A program made the translations under genes and the position numbers. Shown piece by piece: positions 16,654-24,012 of a DNA stretch of 64,000 bases; the stretch's first letter is position 1; every line of letters begins with the position of its first letter. The notes beneath the pieces were generated by a model. It was not told the origin of the DNA, ran no database searches, and saw only the letters and a list, made by a program, of their open reading frames with translations. Source of the stretch: Intrasporangium flavum (GTDB lineage Bacteria; Actinomycetota; Actinomycetes; Actinomycetales; Dermatophilaceae); assembly GCF_001956915.1 (NCBI RefSeq), contig NZ_MLJO01000022.1, positions 109,434 to 173,433 of the forward strand. Direction: 5' to 3'.

Positions 16654-17388
16654 TCAGGCGTCGGGACGCGAGCGGTCGACGTTCGGGTCGGGCGCCGGGA
16701 GGTCGGCCGGGGCGTCGGCCTGCGGCAGGCCGCCGGGCTGCGTCGAGGGACCGCCGACGGCGCCGGGCTGCGTGGACCCGCCGACCGCACCCGGCCCACC
16801 CGGGGTCGAGCCGAAGGTGCCGGGCGCCTGGTCGCCGAAGGAGATGCTCGGCACCGCGGCCTCGGCGGCCGGCGTCTCGAAGTACTCGGCGCGCTTGACC
16901 CCGGCCATGTTCGCGACGACGTTCGAGGGCACCGACTCGACCTTGGTGTTGAGGTCGCGGACCAGCGCGTTGTAGTAGCGGCGCGAGGAGGCGATGCGGT
17001 CCTCGGTGCTCGACAGCTCCTGCTGGAGCGAGAGGAAGTTCTGGTTCGCCTTGAGGTCGGGGTAGGCCTCGGCGACGGCGATGAGGCGCCCGAGCGCCTG
17101 GCTGAGCGCCCCTTCGGCCTGGGCGGCCTCGGCCGGCGACGGCGACCCGGACATCGCGGCCGACCGGGCCCGCATGACCTCCTCGAGGGTGCCGCGCTCG
17201 TGGGCGGCGTAGCCCTTGACGGTCTCGACGAGGTTGGGGATGAGGTCGTGCCGACGCTTGAGCTCGACGTCGATCTGGCGCCAGCCCTCCTCGACGCGGT
17301 TGCGCAGGCGGATCAGGCCGTTGTAGCTGACGACGCCCCAGATGCCGAGGAGCACGACGAGCGCGAGCAGGATCCAGACGATGATCAT
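16654..17388 (-). CDS. LemA family membrane protein
   Basis: 244 residues. A single N-terminal helix (IIVWILLALVVLLGIWGVV, residues 2-20) is followed at once by the LemA signature YNGLIRLRNRVEEGWRQIDV and LKRRHDLIPNLVETVKGY, then long helices (SSTEDRIASSRRYYNALV). The last 55 residues are a Gly/Pro/Gln-rich tail with repeated GGSTQPGAVGG-type units and no fold. LemA proteins are envelope scaffold-like proteins of unclear role, often beside metalloproteases; none is here. GGGGAG lies upstream of ATG 17388. The 223-base gap upstream, to 17611, is low-complexity GC sequence with only the downstream -10 hexamer recognised. Confidence 0.93.
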   Translation of the reverse strand: MIIVWILLALVVLLGIWGVVSYNGLIRLRNRVEEGWRQIDVELKRRHDLIPNLVETVKGYAAHERGTLEEVMRARSAAMSGSPSPAEAAQAEGALSQALGRLIAVAEAYPDLKANQNFLSLQQELSSTEDRIASSRRYYNALVRDLNTKVESVPSNVVANMAGVKRAEYFETPAAEAAVPSISFGDQAPGTFGSTPGGPGAVGGSTQPGAVGGPSTQPGGLPQADAPADLPAPDPNVDRSRPDA

Positions 17389-17599
17389 GGGTTCTCCCCT
17401 GGGCGTGAGGGCGTGAGGCGGGACGATCCGTGGCACCGATCCTAGACCGGCGGGCCCCGCGCGTCGGCGGCCTCGGGCGAGGCCCGACGGCTGCGGGACC
17501 GGTGCTGCGACGCGGCGGCGGCCGGGCGCGTTCCCGCCGGCCCGACGCGTCGCGCCGCGCCGCGCCGCGGAGTTTCGGCGGGGTGTCGGCGGGCGTCCG

Positions 17600-17605
17600 T
17601 ACGCT
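17600..17605 (+). promoter_or_regulatory. -10 hexamer TACGCT for leaderless DUF1905 mRNA
   Basis: TACGCT ends six bases before ATG 17612. Confidence 0.55.
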
Positions 17606-17611
17606 GCCGGC

Positions 17612-17917
17612 ATGGACGACGCGACGCTCGCCCTCGACTTCACCGCCGAGCTGTGGCGGTGGGAGGCCCAGACCGGCTGGTTCTTCGTCACGGTCCCGCC
17701 CGAGGCGTCAGAACGCGTCCGCGAGCGGCCGCGCCCACCGCGCGGCTTCGGCTCGGTGCGGGTGCGCGTCACCGTCGGCGGGTCGAGCTGGGCCACCTCG
17801 ATCTTCCCCGACGCCTCGCGCGGCGCCTACGTGCTGCCGGTGAAGCAGGCGGTGCGCCGGGCCGAGGGGCTCGGTGAGGGCGACCCGGCCCACGTGCACC
17901 TCGAGGTGCTCGAGTGA
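17612..17917 (+). CDS. DUF1905 domain protein
   Basis: 101 residues, all one DUF1905 beta-rich domain: LDFTAELWRWEAQTGWFFVTVP at the start, then GFGSVRVRVTVGGSSWATSIFPD and GAYVLPVKQAVRRAEGLGEGD. The family is small, cytoplasmic and of unknown biochemical role; some members are fused to YdeI/OmpD-like domains. The stop overlaps the next GTG (GTGA), so it is co-translated with the CxxC protein. Confidence 0.88.
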   Translation: MDDATLALDFTAELWRWEAQTGWFFVTVPPEASERVRERPRPPRGFGSVRVRVTVGGSSWATSIFPDASRGAYVLPVKQAVRRAEGLGEGDPAHVHLEVLE

Positions 17918-18570
17918 GCCCCGACGAAAGCCCTGCCGCCAACCGGGTCACGCCGTTCGGCGAGGTCGTGGCGGCGCCGGGCCGCGGGTCGTGGATGGGC
18001 AACCGCGGCCGGCTGCACGAGGGGGCCGGCACCCGCCAGGTGCGTCGCCACCACGTCGGACGCGCGTGGATCACGTGCGCGCTCGCCTTCCGCGACCGCC
18101 GCGTCGAGCAGTGGCACCCGGGCCGCTACACGCCGCTGTTCTTCCTCGACGAGGCCGTGGCGCTCGCGGCCGGGCACCGGCCCTGCGCCGAGTGCCGGCG
18201 CGCCGACTTCGTCCGGTTCCGCGACCTCGTCGCCGCCGGCGTCGGGGTCGAGCGGCTCGCCGCCCCTGATCTCGACCGGCTGCTCCACGAGGAGCGCTGG
18301 GACTCCCGCCACCGCACCCGGCGGCTGCACGCCGCCCCGTGGGCCGACCTGCCCGACGGCGCGTTCGTCGTGCTCGACGCCGGCCCGGCCCGGGTCGCCG
18401 GCGACGCCGTCGTGCCGTGGCGCCCCGACAACAGCTACGCGCCGGCCGGACAGTCGCTCGCTCGCCCCTCCCGCGGCACGGCGACCGTGCTGACCCCGCC
18501 CTCGAGCCTCGACGCGCTGCGGCGCGGGTACCCCGTCCAGGTCGGGGCGCCCGAGCCGCAGCACGCCTGA
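17914..18570 (+). CDS. Conserved hypothetical protein with HRPCAECRR motif
   Basis: 218 residues. I do not recognise a characterised family. The central stretch AAGHRPCAECRRADFVRFRD resembles the RPCxxC zinc/Cys motif of the Ada N-terminal domain, but only two Cys are present. Conserved-looking blocks are GRGSWMGNRGRLH, WITCALAFRDRRVEQWHPGRYTPLFFLDEA and VVPWRPDNSYAPAGQ. It has no signal peptide or membrane helix. The GTG start overlaps the DUF1905 stop, so the two probably act in the same process. Nucleic-acid or metal binding is a guess from the CxxC. Confidence 0.75.
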   Translation: MSPDESPAANRVTPFGEVVAAPGRGSWMGNRGRLHEGAGTRQVRRHHVGRAWITCALAFRDRRVEQWHPGRYTPLFFLDEAVALAAGHRPCAECRRADFVRFRDLVAAGVGVERLAAPDLDRLLHEERWDSRHRTRRLHAAPWADLPDGAFVVLDAGPARVAGDAVVPWRPDNSYAPAGQSLARPSRGTATVLTPPSSLDALRRGYPVQVGAPEPQHA

Positions 18571-18652
18571 CGCGACAGTCGACCGCCACCTCCCCGAAGC
18601 GCCGACCACTCGGAGCCGGGCACCGAGATGGTCGCGTGGGAGGCCTTGCGGC

Positions 18653-19219
18653 TCAGGCGAGCCCGAGGTCCTCGAGGGTGTAGACGAAGCGGTACTCGAC
18701 GCCGGCCTCGGCGGTGATGCGCTCGCCGGCGCCGGTGGCGCGGTCGGCGATCGTCGCGACGGCCACGGGGTTGCCGCCGTCCTCGCGGACCGCCTTGACG
18801 GCCTCGAGCGGCGAGGCGCCGGTCGTCGTCGTGTCCTCGACGACGAGCACGTCGCGGCCCGTGACCGACGGGCCCTCGATCCGCTGCTGGAGGCCGTGGG
18901 CCTTGCCCGCCTTGCGCACGACGAACGCGTCGAGCCGCTCACCGGCCGCGGACGCGGCGTGCAGCATCGAGGTGGCGACCGGGTCGGCGCCGAGCGTCAG
19001 GCCGCCGACGGCGTCGAAGGAGAGGTCCTTGACGAGGTCGCGCATGACGACGCCGACGAGCGGCGCGGCCTCACCGTCGAGGGAGATGCGGCGCAGGTCG
19101 ACGTAGTAGTCGGCCTCCTTGCCCGAGGACAGGGTGACGCGTCCGTGGACGATGGCCTTGTCCTTGATGATCTCGAGGAGGCGGGCGCGGGCGGTGGCGA
19201 TGTCGGGCGTCTCGGTCAC
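18653..19219 (-). CDS. pyrE: Orotate phosphoribosyltransferase
   Basis: 188 residues, normal for PyrE. It converts orotate and PRPP to orotidine 5'-phosphate in pyrimidine synthesis. The PRPP-binding motif VLVVEDTTTTGASPLEAV lies near residue 125, the flexible catalytic loop is VVRKAGKAHGLQQRIEG, and LSSGKEADYYVDLRRISLDG is the N-terminal substrate region. The GTG start at 19219 is supported by TACGAT seven bases upstream. It stands alone, separate from other pyr genes. Confidence 0.96.
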   Translation of the reverse strand: MTETPDIATARARLLEIIKDKAIVHGRVTLSSGKEADYYVDLRRISLDGEAAPLVGVVMRDLVKDLSFDAVGGLTLGADPVATSMLHAASAAGERLDAFVVRKAGKAHGLQQRIEGPSVTGRDVLVVEDTTTTGASPLEAVKAVREDGGNPVAVATIADRATGAGERITAEAGVEYRFVYTLEDLGLA

Positions 19220-19226
19220 GCCCTCG

Positions 19227-19232
19227 ATCGTA
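19227..19232 (-). promoter_or_regulatory. -10 hexamer TACGAT for leaderless pyrE mRNA
   Basis: TACGAT on the minus strand ends seven bases before GTG 19219. Confidence 0.5.
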
Positions 19233-19288
19233 GGGCCCGGCGCCGGAGACCGACGCCGGGGCTCACGGCGCGGGCCGCGCGCCCGGCC

Positions 19289-20134
19289 TCAGTCGCCGCG
19301 GCGGCTCGGCAGCTTCGTGCTGCGCAGCTGGGCCCGCACGAGGGGCCGAGGCAGCATGCGCAGCAGCGTCGACACGGCCTTGTACTGCAGACCGGGCACC
19401 GACACGACGCGGCCGCGCGCGACGTCGTCGAGGCAGTCGGCGACGAGGCGGTGCGCGTCGAGCCACATGAACTTCGGGCCCGGGCTCGAGATGCCGGCCC
19501 GCTGCTGGAACTCGGTCGAGGTGAAGCCCGGGCAGAGCGCCGTGGCGGTGACCCCGGTGCCGGCGAGGTCCCCCGCCAGGCCCTCGGTGAAGACGGTGAC
19601 CCACGACTTGGCGGCCGAGTACGTGCCCGAGGCGAGCCAGCCGGCCACCGACGACACGTTGACGACCGCACCGTGGCCGCGCCCGACCATGGCCCGCGCA
19701 CCGGCGTGCGAGAGCACGAGGACGGCCCGGGTCAGCACGTCGAACATCCGCTCCTCGTCGGCGAGGTCGTTGCGCAGGAACCGGCCGCGCAGCCCGTAGC
19801 CGGCGTTGTTGACGAGCAGGTCGACGGGCCGGTCGGGGTCGGACAGCCGGTCGGCGACGCGCTGGAGGGCCGCGCGGTCGGACAGGTCGGCGGTGAGCAC
19901 CTCGACGTCCGCTCCCCCGCGTCGCAGCACGGCGGCGAGCTCCTCGAGCCGGGCGGTGTCGCGCGCGACGAGCACGAGGTCGTGGCCGCGACCGGCGAGC
20001 TGCACCGCGAACTCCCGGCCGATGCCGGCGCTGGCACCCGTGACGAGGGCGGTGGGACGCGTCGGACGCTCCGGGCGCTCCGGACGCGCTGGGAGCGTCG
20101 GGCCGGACGCGTCGGCGGCTGTGGGCTCGGTCAT
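19289..20134 (-). CDS. Short-chain dehydrogenase/reductase, NAD(P)-dependent
   Basis: 281 residues, classical SDR. The nucleotide motif TGASAGIGREFA (TGxxxGIG) lies at about 33-44, NNAG in LLVNNAGYG, catalytic Ser in VVNVSSVAGW, and YSAAK (Tyr-x-x-x-Lys). The N-terminus has a 25-residue Pro/Arg-rich extension with RPERPERPTRPT. The tail LRMLPRPLVRAQLRSTK resembles DltE-like and YqjQ-like SDRs, which act on acyl or keto substrates. ATG 20134 is preceded by TAGGGT seven bases upstream. Divergent from exonuclease III. Confidence 0.92.
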   Translation of the reverse strand: MTEPTAADASGPTLPARPERPERPTRPTALVTGASAGIGREFAVQLAGRGHDLVLVARDTARLEELAAVLRRGGADVEVLTADLSDRAALQRVADRLSDPDRPVDLLVNNAGYGLRGRFLRNDLADEERMFDVLTRAVLVLSHAGARAMVGRGHGAVVNVSSVAGWLASGTYSAAKSWVTVFTEGLAGDLAGTGVTATALCPGFTSTEFQQRAGISSPGPKFMWLDAHRLVADCLDDVARGRVVSVPGLQYKAVSTLLRMLPRPLVRAQLRSTKLPSRRGD

Positions 20135-20141
20135 GCGGCAC

Positions 20142-20147
20142 ACCCTA
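20142..20147 (-). promoter_or_regulatory. -10 hexamer TAGGGT for leaderless SDR mRNA
   Basis: TAGGGT on the minus strand ends seven bases before ATG 20134. It faces an identical hexamer serving the divergent exonuclease gene 27 bases away. Confidence 0.6.
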
Positions 20148-20173
20148 GGCACCACGCGGCTGCCCTGTCCCTC

Positions 20174-20179
20174 TAGGGT
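20174..20179 (+). promoter_or_regulatory. -10 hexamer TAGGGT for leaderless xth mRNA
   Basis: TAGGGT ends eight bases before ATG 20188. Confidence 0.55.
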
Positions 20180-20187
20180 GTCCGACC

Positions 20188-20988
20188 ATGCGAGTCGCCA
20201 CGTGGAACGTCAACTCCATCCGCTCCCGCATCGACCGGGTGGAGGCGTGGCTCGAGCGCACCGGCGTCGACGTGCTCGCGATCCAGGAGACGAAGGCCCG
20301 CGAGGACCAGTTCCCGTTCGAGCGGTTCGCGGCCCTCGGGTACGAGGTGGCCCATCACGGGCTGAACCAGTGGAACGGCGTCGCCATCGTCTCGCGCGTC
20401 GGCCTCGACGACGTCACGGTCGGCTTCGAGGGCATGCCCGGCTGGGGCGAGCCGGTGGCCCCGGAGGCGCGCGCCATCGGCGCCACGTGCGGCGGCGTGC
20501 GGATCTGGTCGCTCTACGTCCCCAACGGTCGCTCGCTCGACGACCCGCACCTGACGTACAAGCTCGACTGGCTCGGCGCACTGGCGCAGGCCGGACGCGG
20601 GTGGCTCGCGAGCGACCCGGAGGCGCGGATCGCCCTGCTCGGCGACTGGAACATCGCCCCGACCGACGCCGACGTGTGGAGCGTCGAGTACTACGCGGAC
20701 AAGACCCACACCTCACCCGGCGAGCGCGCGGCCTTCCAGGGCGTGCTCGACGCGGGGTTCGCCGACGTCGTGCGCCCGCACACCTCCGAGCCGGGCACCT
20801 TCACGTACTGGGACTACACGCAGCTGCGCTTCCCGAAGCGCCAGGGCATGCGCATCGACTTCGCGCTGTGCTCGCCGGCCCTGGCCCGACGCGTCGTCGG
20901 CGCGGCCATCGACCGCGAGGAGCGCAAGGGCAAGGGGGCCTCCGACCACGCCCCGGTCGTCTTCGAGGTCGAGGGGGTGGACGCGTGA
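20188..20988 (+). CDS. xth: Exodeoxyribonuclease III (AP endonuclease, EEP fold)
   Basis: 266 residues. Repairs abasic sites and 3'-blocked ends in DNA. Catalytic motifs of the exonuclease-endonuclease-phosphatase fold are complete: ATWNVNSIRSR (Asn), IQETKARE (metal-binding Glu), YVPNGRS, LLGDWNIAPTDAD (Asp and Asn), DYTQLRFPKRQGMRIDF and KGASDHAPV (Asp-His pair). The TGA overlaps the GTG of the hydrolase gene (GTGA), giving a two-gene unit. Confidence 0.96.
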   Translation: MRVATWNVNSIRSRIDRVEAWLERTGVDVLAIQETKAREDQFPFERFAALGYEVAHHGLNQWNGVAIVSRVGLDDVTVGFEGMPGWGEPVAPEARAIGATCGGVRIWSLYVPNGRSLDDPHLTYKLDWLGALAQAGRGWLASDPEARIALLGDWNIAPTDADVWSVEYYADKTHTSPGERAAFQGVLDAGFADVVRPHTSEPGTFTYWDYTQLRFPKRQGMRIDFALCSPALARRVVGAAIDREERKGKGASDHAPVVFEVEGVDA

Positions 20989-21875
20989 GGCGCCACGACC
21001 GCCGGGGCATCGTCACGCCCGACGGCGCCGTGCTGTCGGTGCACACCCACGCCCACCCGGACCTGCCGGCCGACGCGCCGACGCTCGTGCTGGCCCACGG
21101 CTGGGCCGTCAACCACGAGAGCTGGCTGCCGGTCGTCGAGGAGCTCGCCGACGAGCCGGTGCGCGTCGTGCTGTGGGACCAGCGCGGGCACGGTCGCTCG
21201 ACGATCGGGCTGCGGCGGGCCGAGATGTCGTCGGTGTCGGTCGAGCACACCGGGCGCGACCTCGACACCGTGCTGCGCACCGTCGTGCCGGCGGCCTCGC
21301 CGGTCGTCCTCGCCGGGCACTCGATGGGCGGCCTGACCGTCATGGCCCTGGCCGAGCAGCGGCCCGACCTCTTCGGGACCCGGGTGCGCGCCGCCCTGCT
21401 CGTGGCCACGGCGGCCTCGGGCGTCGCGCTCGGCGAGCGGACCGGCGAGGCGGCCGTGATGCGGATGGCCGCGCGTGGCCTGCCCCTGCCGCCCGGCGGC
21501 AACGGGCGCATCCGGGCCCTTGTCGGCGGCCTCTTCGGCGAGAACCCCGACCCGGACGCCGTCGAGACGGCGCGGGCCCAGGTCGCCGCGACGAAGCTCG
21601 CGACGTTCGGCGCCTTCTACGGCGCGCTGCTGACGGCCGACCAGAGCGCCGGCTTCCTCGGCCTCGAGCGCGTCCGGCTCGGCATCGTCGCCGGCCGGCT
21701 CGACCCGCTCATGCCCGTGGCGCGGGCCCACGCCCTGCGCGTCGCCCTGCCCCACGCGACCTTCACCGAGCTGCCGCACGCGGGGCACATGCTGCCGTGG
21801 GAGGCGACCGACGTCGTCGCCGACGAGGTCCGCGACCTGCTCGCCGAGCTGCGCGCCCGCCCCGCGTCGGCCTGA
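20985..21875 (+). CDS. Alpha/beta hydrolase
   Basis: 296 residues. The nucleophile elbow is GHSMGGLT (Ser), the oxyanion strand LVLAHGWAVNHESW, the acid GRLDPLMPV (Asp) and the catalytic His LPHAGHMLPWE. The fold matches esterases, lactonases and haloperoxidase-like hydrolases; the substrate is not determinable. The GTG start at 20985 shares four bases with the end of the exonuclease gene. No signal peptide. Confidence 0.9.
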   Translation: MRRHDRRGIVTPDGAVLSVHTHAHPDLPADAPTLVLAHGWAVNHESWLPVVEELADEPVRVVLWDQRGHGRSTIGLRRAEMSSVSVEHTGRDLDTVLRTVVPAASPVVLAGHSMGGLTVMALAEQRPDLFGTRVRAALLVATAASGVALGERTGEAAVMRMAARGLPLPPGGNGRIRALVGGLFGENPDPDAVETARAQVAATKLATFGAFYGALLTADQSAGFLGLERVRLGIVAGRLDPLMPVARAHALRVALPHATFTELPHAGHMLPWEATDVVADEVRDLLAELRARPASA

Positions 21876-21931
21876 CCCTCGAGCCACGCACGGCAGGTGC
21901 GTGAGGCTCGCGCCGTGGGAGGCTGTGGGCC

Positions 21932-22285
21932 ATGGAACGCGTCTCGGGCATCGGCGGGATCTTCCTCAGGGCGACCGACCCGGAGGCCCTGGCCGCCTGG
22001 TACCGCGAGGGCCTCGGGCTCGACCTCGGGGAGCACGGCGTCTGGCTCCAGGAGCCCGGACCCACGGTGTTCGCGACGTTCGAGCACGGCAGCGACTACC
22101 TCGGGTCGGCCGATCAGCGGGTCATGCTCAACTTCCGGGTGGCCGACCTCGACGCCATGCTCGCCCAGCTGCGCTCGCGCGGGGCAGCCGTCGCCGAGGA
22201 GACCGAGGAGATGGACGGCGTCGGGCGGTTCGGCTGGGTCACCGACCCCGAGGGCAACCGCATCGAGCTCTGGCAGCGGTCCTGA
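21932..22285 (+). CDS. VOC-superfamily (glyoxalase-like) protein
   Basis: 117 residues with paired beta-alpha-beta-beta-beta modules: GIGGIFLRATDPEALAAWYREGLGL at the start and FGWVTDPEGNRIELWQ at the end, the second giving the usual metal-binding Glu (RIELW). The first module lacks an obvious His at its start (GGIFLRA), so metal coordination may be incomplete or formed in a dimer. Function could be glyoxalase, dioxygenase or drug binding; not decided. Confidence 0.85.
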   Translation: MERVSGIGGIFLRATDPEALAAWYREGLGLDLGEHGVWLQEPGPTVFATFEHGSDYLGSADQRVMLNFRVADLDAMLAQLRSRGAAVAEETEEMDGVGRFGWVTDPEGNRIELWQRS

Positions 22286-22452
22286 CCGGCCCCGGGCTCG
22301 CGCACCACTGAGCCCGACGCGTCCGGCAAAGGCCCAGCGAGTTCACAGGATGCTCTGACACGACGGCCAGCCGGGAGGAGGCTGGTGGGGCCGCGAAGGA
22401 GGGGAGGCGGCCGGCTCGGGGACCAACCAGTGGACTCGGAAGGTGGTTCCTC

Positions 22453-22854
22453 ATGAAACGCACACGGACCGCGCTCGTCCTCGGTGCATCCCTCGCGGTG
22501 CTGACGCCCGTCGCGGCGTCGACCGCCTCGGCGGCCGGCGGGCCGCTGGCCGGGACGTGGTCCTCGGTCGACACCGACGGCAGCAACCAGACCCTCTACG
22601 TCATGGGCACGGGCTCCCACGCCTACGCCATGGTCTACGTCGACGACGCCGCGACCGGGGCGTGCGGCGGCTCCCCCGCCAAGGTCACCGGGCCCGGCTA
22701 CACCTTCGGTGACGACGTCGTCATGGTCGGCGCCCTGACGTGCACGCCGGGCGGCAACCCGTTCCGGACCCGCATCGCGCTCACCTACACCTACGACGGC
22801 GCGAGCGACACCCTGAGCGACGGCTTCGGGATCGTCTGGCAGCGGACGTCCTGA
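22453..22854 (+). CDS. Small secreted protein, family not recognised
   Basis: 133 residues. A Sec signal peptide is clear: MKRTRTALVLGASLAVLTPV then a cleavage region near ASTASAAGG (about residue 28). The mature part starts GTWSSVDTDGSNQTLYVMG, rich in Gly, Thr and Tyr, with two Cys (TGACGG and LTCTPG) that could form a disulfide. The alternating pattern suggests an all-beta extracellular domain. Its own 167-base upstream region and no operon partners suggest independent control. I cannot assign a function. Confidence 0.8.
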   Translation: MKRTRTALVLGASLAVLTPVAASTASAAGGPLAGTWSSVDTDGSNQTLYVMGTGSHAYAMVYVDDAATGACGGSPAKVTGPGYTFGDDVVMVGALTCTPGGNPFRTRIALTYTYDGASDTLSDGFGIVWQRTS

Positions 22855-22868
22855 CGCCCGGCGGGCTC

Positions 22869-23846
22869 CTAGGGTCGGAGGCGCTTCTGCAGGAGCACCT
22901 CCGACTCGACCGGGACGAAGCCGAGCCCGCGGTTGATCGCGTGCATCCAGACGTTCTGGTCGTCGCTGCTCGTGCGCACCCGCAGCCCCGCCCGACGCTG
23001 CCGGGCGGCGTGCATCGAGGCCACCTTGACCGCTCGGCCCAGCCCCCGGCCGCGGTGCGGGCCCAGCACGAGCGTGCCCTCCACCTGCGCCGCGCGGGGC
23101 GACCCGTCGGCCGGGAGCAGCAGACAGGTCCAGGCCGCCACGGCTCCCCCGCCGTCCAGGGCCACGGCCTCGACGGCGGTCCTGCCCTGCACCGCCCAGA
23201 GCGCGATCTCCTGCGCGTACTCCTCCTCCGACACCGGCGTCGCCTCCCAGGCGAGCTCGCCGTTCGGGGCCTCCGCGTCGACGAGCCCCTTGAGGACGCC
23301 GACCTCGCCGCGCAGCGGCACCGGGACGCCGTCGACGTGCGTTGAGACCGTGTAGCCCTGCGGCACAGCGGGTTCGGGCAGGTCGGCCCGGTCGAGGTCG
23401 AGCTCGACGACGGTCTCGTCGGTGGCCCGCACGTACCCGAGCCCCGCTGCGAAGCCCTCGACGAGGCTGTCGACCGCGACCCGGGTGGGCCGGTAGGCGC
23501 TCGCGACGAGCCGGCCGACGGACCCCGGGCTCGCGGCCTCCGTGGCGCGGGCGAGCGCCGAGCCGACGCCCCGACGCTGGCGGTCCGGGAGCACGTGCAC
23601 GTCGACCCACGTCGTGTCGGGGGTGTCGTCGGCCGTCGCCGAGCTCGCCATGCCGACGAGCACCTCCCCGTCGAAGGCCCCCACGATCCGGCGCTGCCAG
23701 CCGTTGCGCGCCTGCCACGCCGCGAGGCGAGCCTCCCGCGCGAGCGGCACCCAGCCGTGACGGACGGCCCGGGTCGCCGCGCACTCGACGTCGTAGGCCT
23801 GCCCGAGCGCGCGGACGTCGGTCAGGTCCAGCCGGCGTAGGTCCAT
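22869..23846 (-). CDS. Tandem-GNAT acetyltransferase
   Basis: 325 residues with two GNAT domains. The N-terminal copy has VLPDRQRRGVGSALARA (motif A, residues about 90-106); the C-terminal copy has LVLGPHRGRGLGRAVKVA and NVWMHAINRGLGFVPVESEVLL, the strongest acetyl-CoA site. Double-GNAT actinobacterial proteins such as mycothiol synthase share this plan, but the MshD-specific context is absent, so mycothiol synthesis should not be assumed. ATG 23846 is preceded by TAGGTT six bases upstream. Confidence 0.88.
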   Translation of the reverse strand: MDLRRLDLTDVRALGQAYDVECAATRAVRHGWVPLAREARLAAWQARNGWQRRIVGAFDGEVLVGMASSATADDTPDTTWVDVHVLPDRQRRGVGSALARATEAASPGSVGRLVASAYRPTRVAVDSLVEGFAAGLGYVRATDETVVELDLDRADLPEPAVPQGYTVSTHVDGVPVPLRGEVGVLKGLVDAEAPNGELAWEATPVSEEEYAQEIALWAVQGRTAVEAVALDGGGAVAAWTCLLLPADGSPRAAQVEGTLVLGPHRGRGLGRAVKVASMHAARQRRAGLRVRTSSDDQNVWMHAINRGLGFVPVESEVLLQKRLRP

Positions 23847-23852
23847 CCGGCG

Positions 23853-23858
23853 AACCTA
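23853..23858 (-). promoter_or_regulatory. -10 hexamer TAGGTT for leaderless tandem-GNAT mRNA
   Basis: TAGGTT on the minus strand ends six bases before ATG 23846. Confidence 0.55.
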
Positions 23859-23902
23859 GGCCACCCCAGCCTCGCGGGCGACCGTGTTTCCCGACACCGG
23901 CC

Positions 23903-23982
23903 GACGACCGTTGGTCCACGACGCCGTCCTCCGGCGGCCCGAATCGCGGCGTGTCGCGGCTGGGCGTGCACCAATGGTCGTC
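23903..23982. repeat. Intergenic inverted-end element, copy 1
   Basis: An 80-bp segment bounded by GACGACCGTTGGT (23903-23915) and ACCAATGGTCGTC (23970-23982), inverted ends matching at 12 of 13 positions. It contains GGCGTGTCGCGGC, also found inside the second copy at 62936-63025. No coding capacity. It may be a non-autonomous mobile (MITE/REP-like) element or a shared regulatory structure. Confidence 0.7.
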
Positions 23983-24012
23983 CGACCGTGCGCCTCGCGC
24001 CGCCGCACGGGT

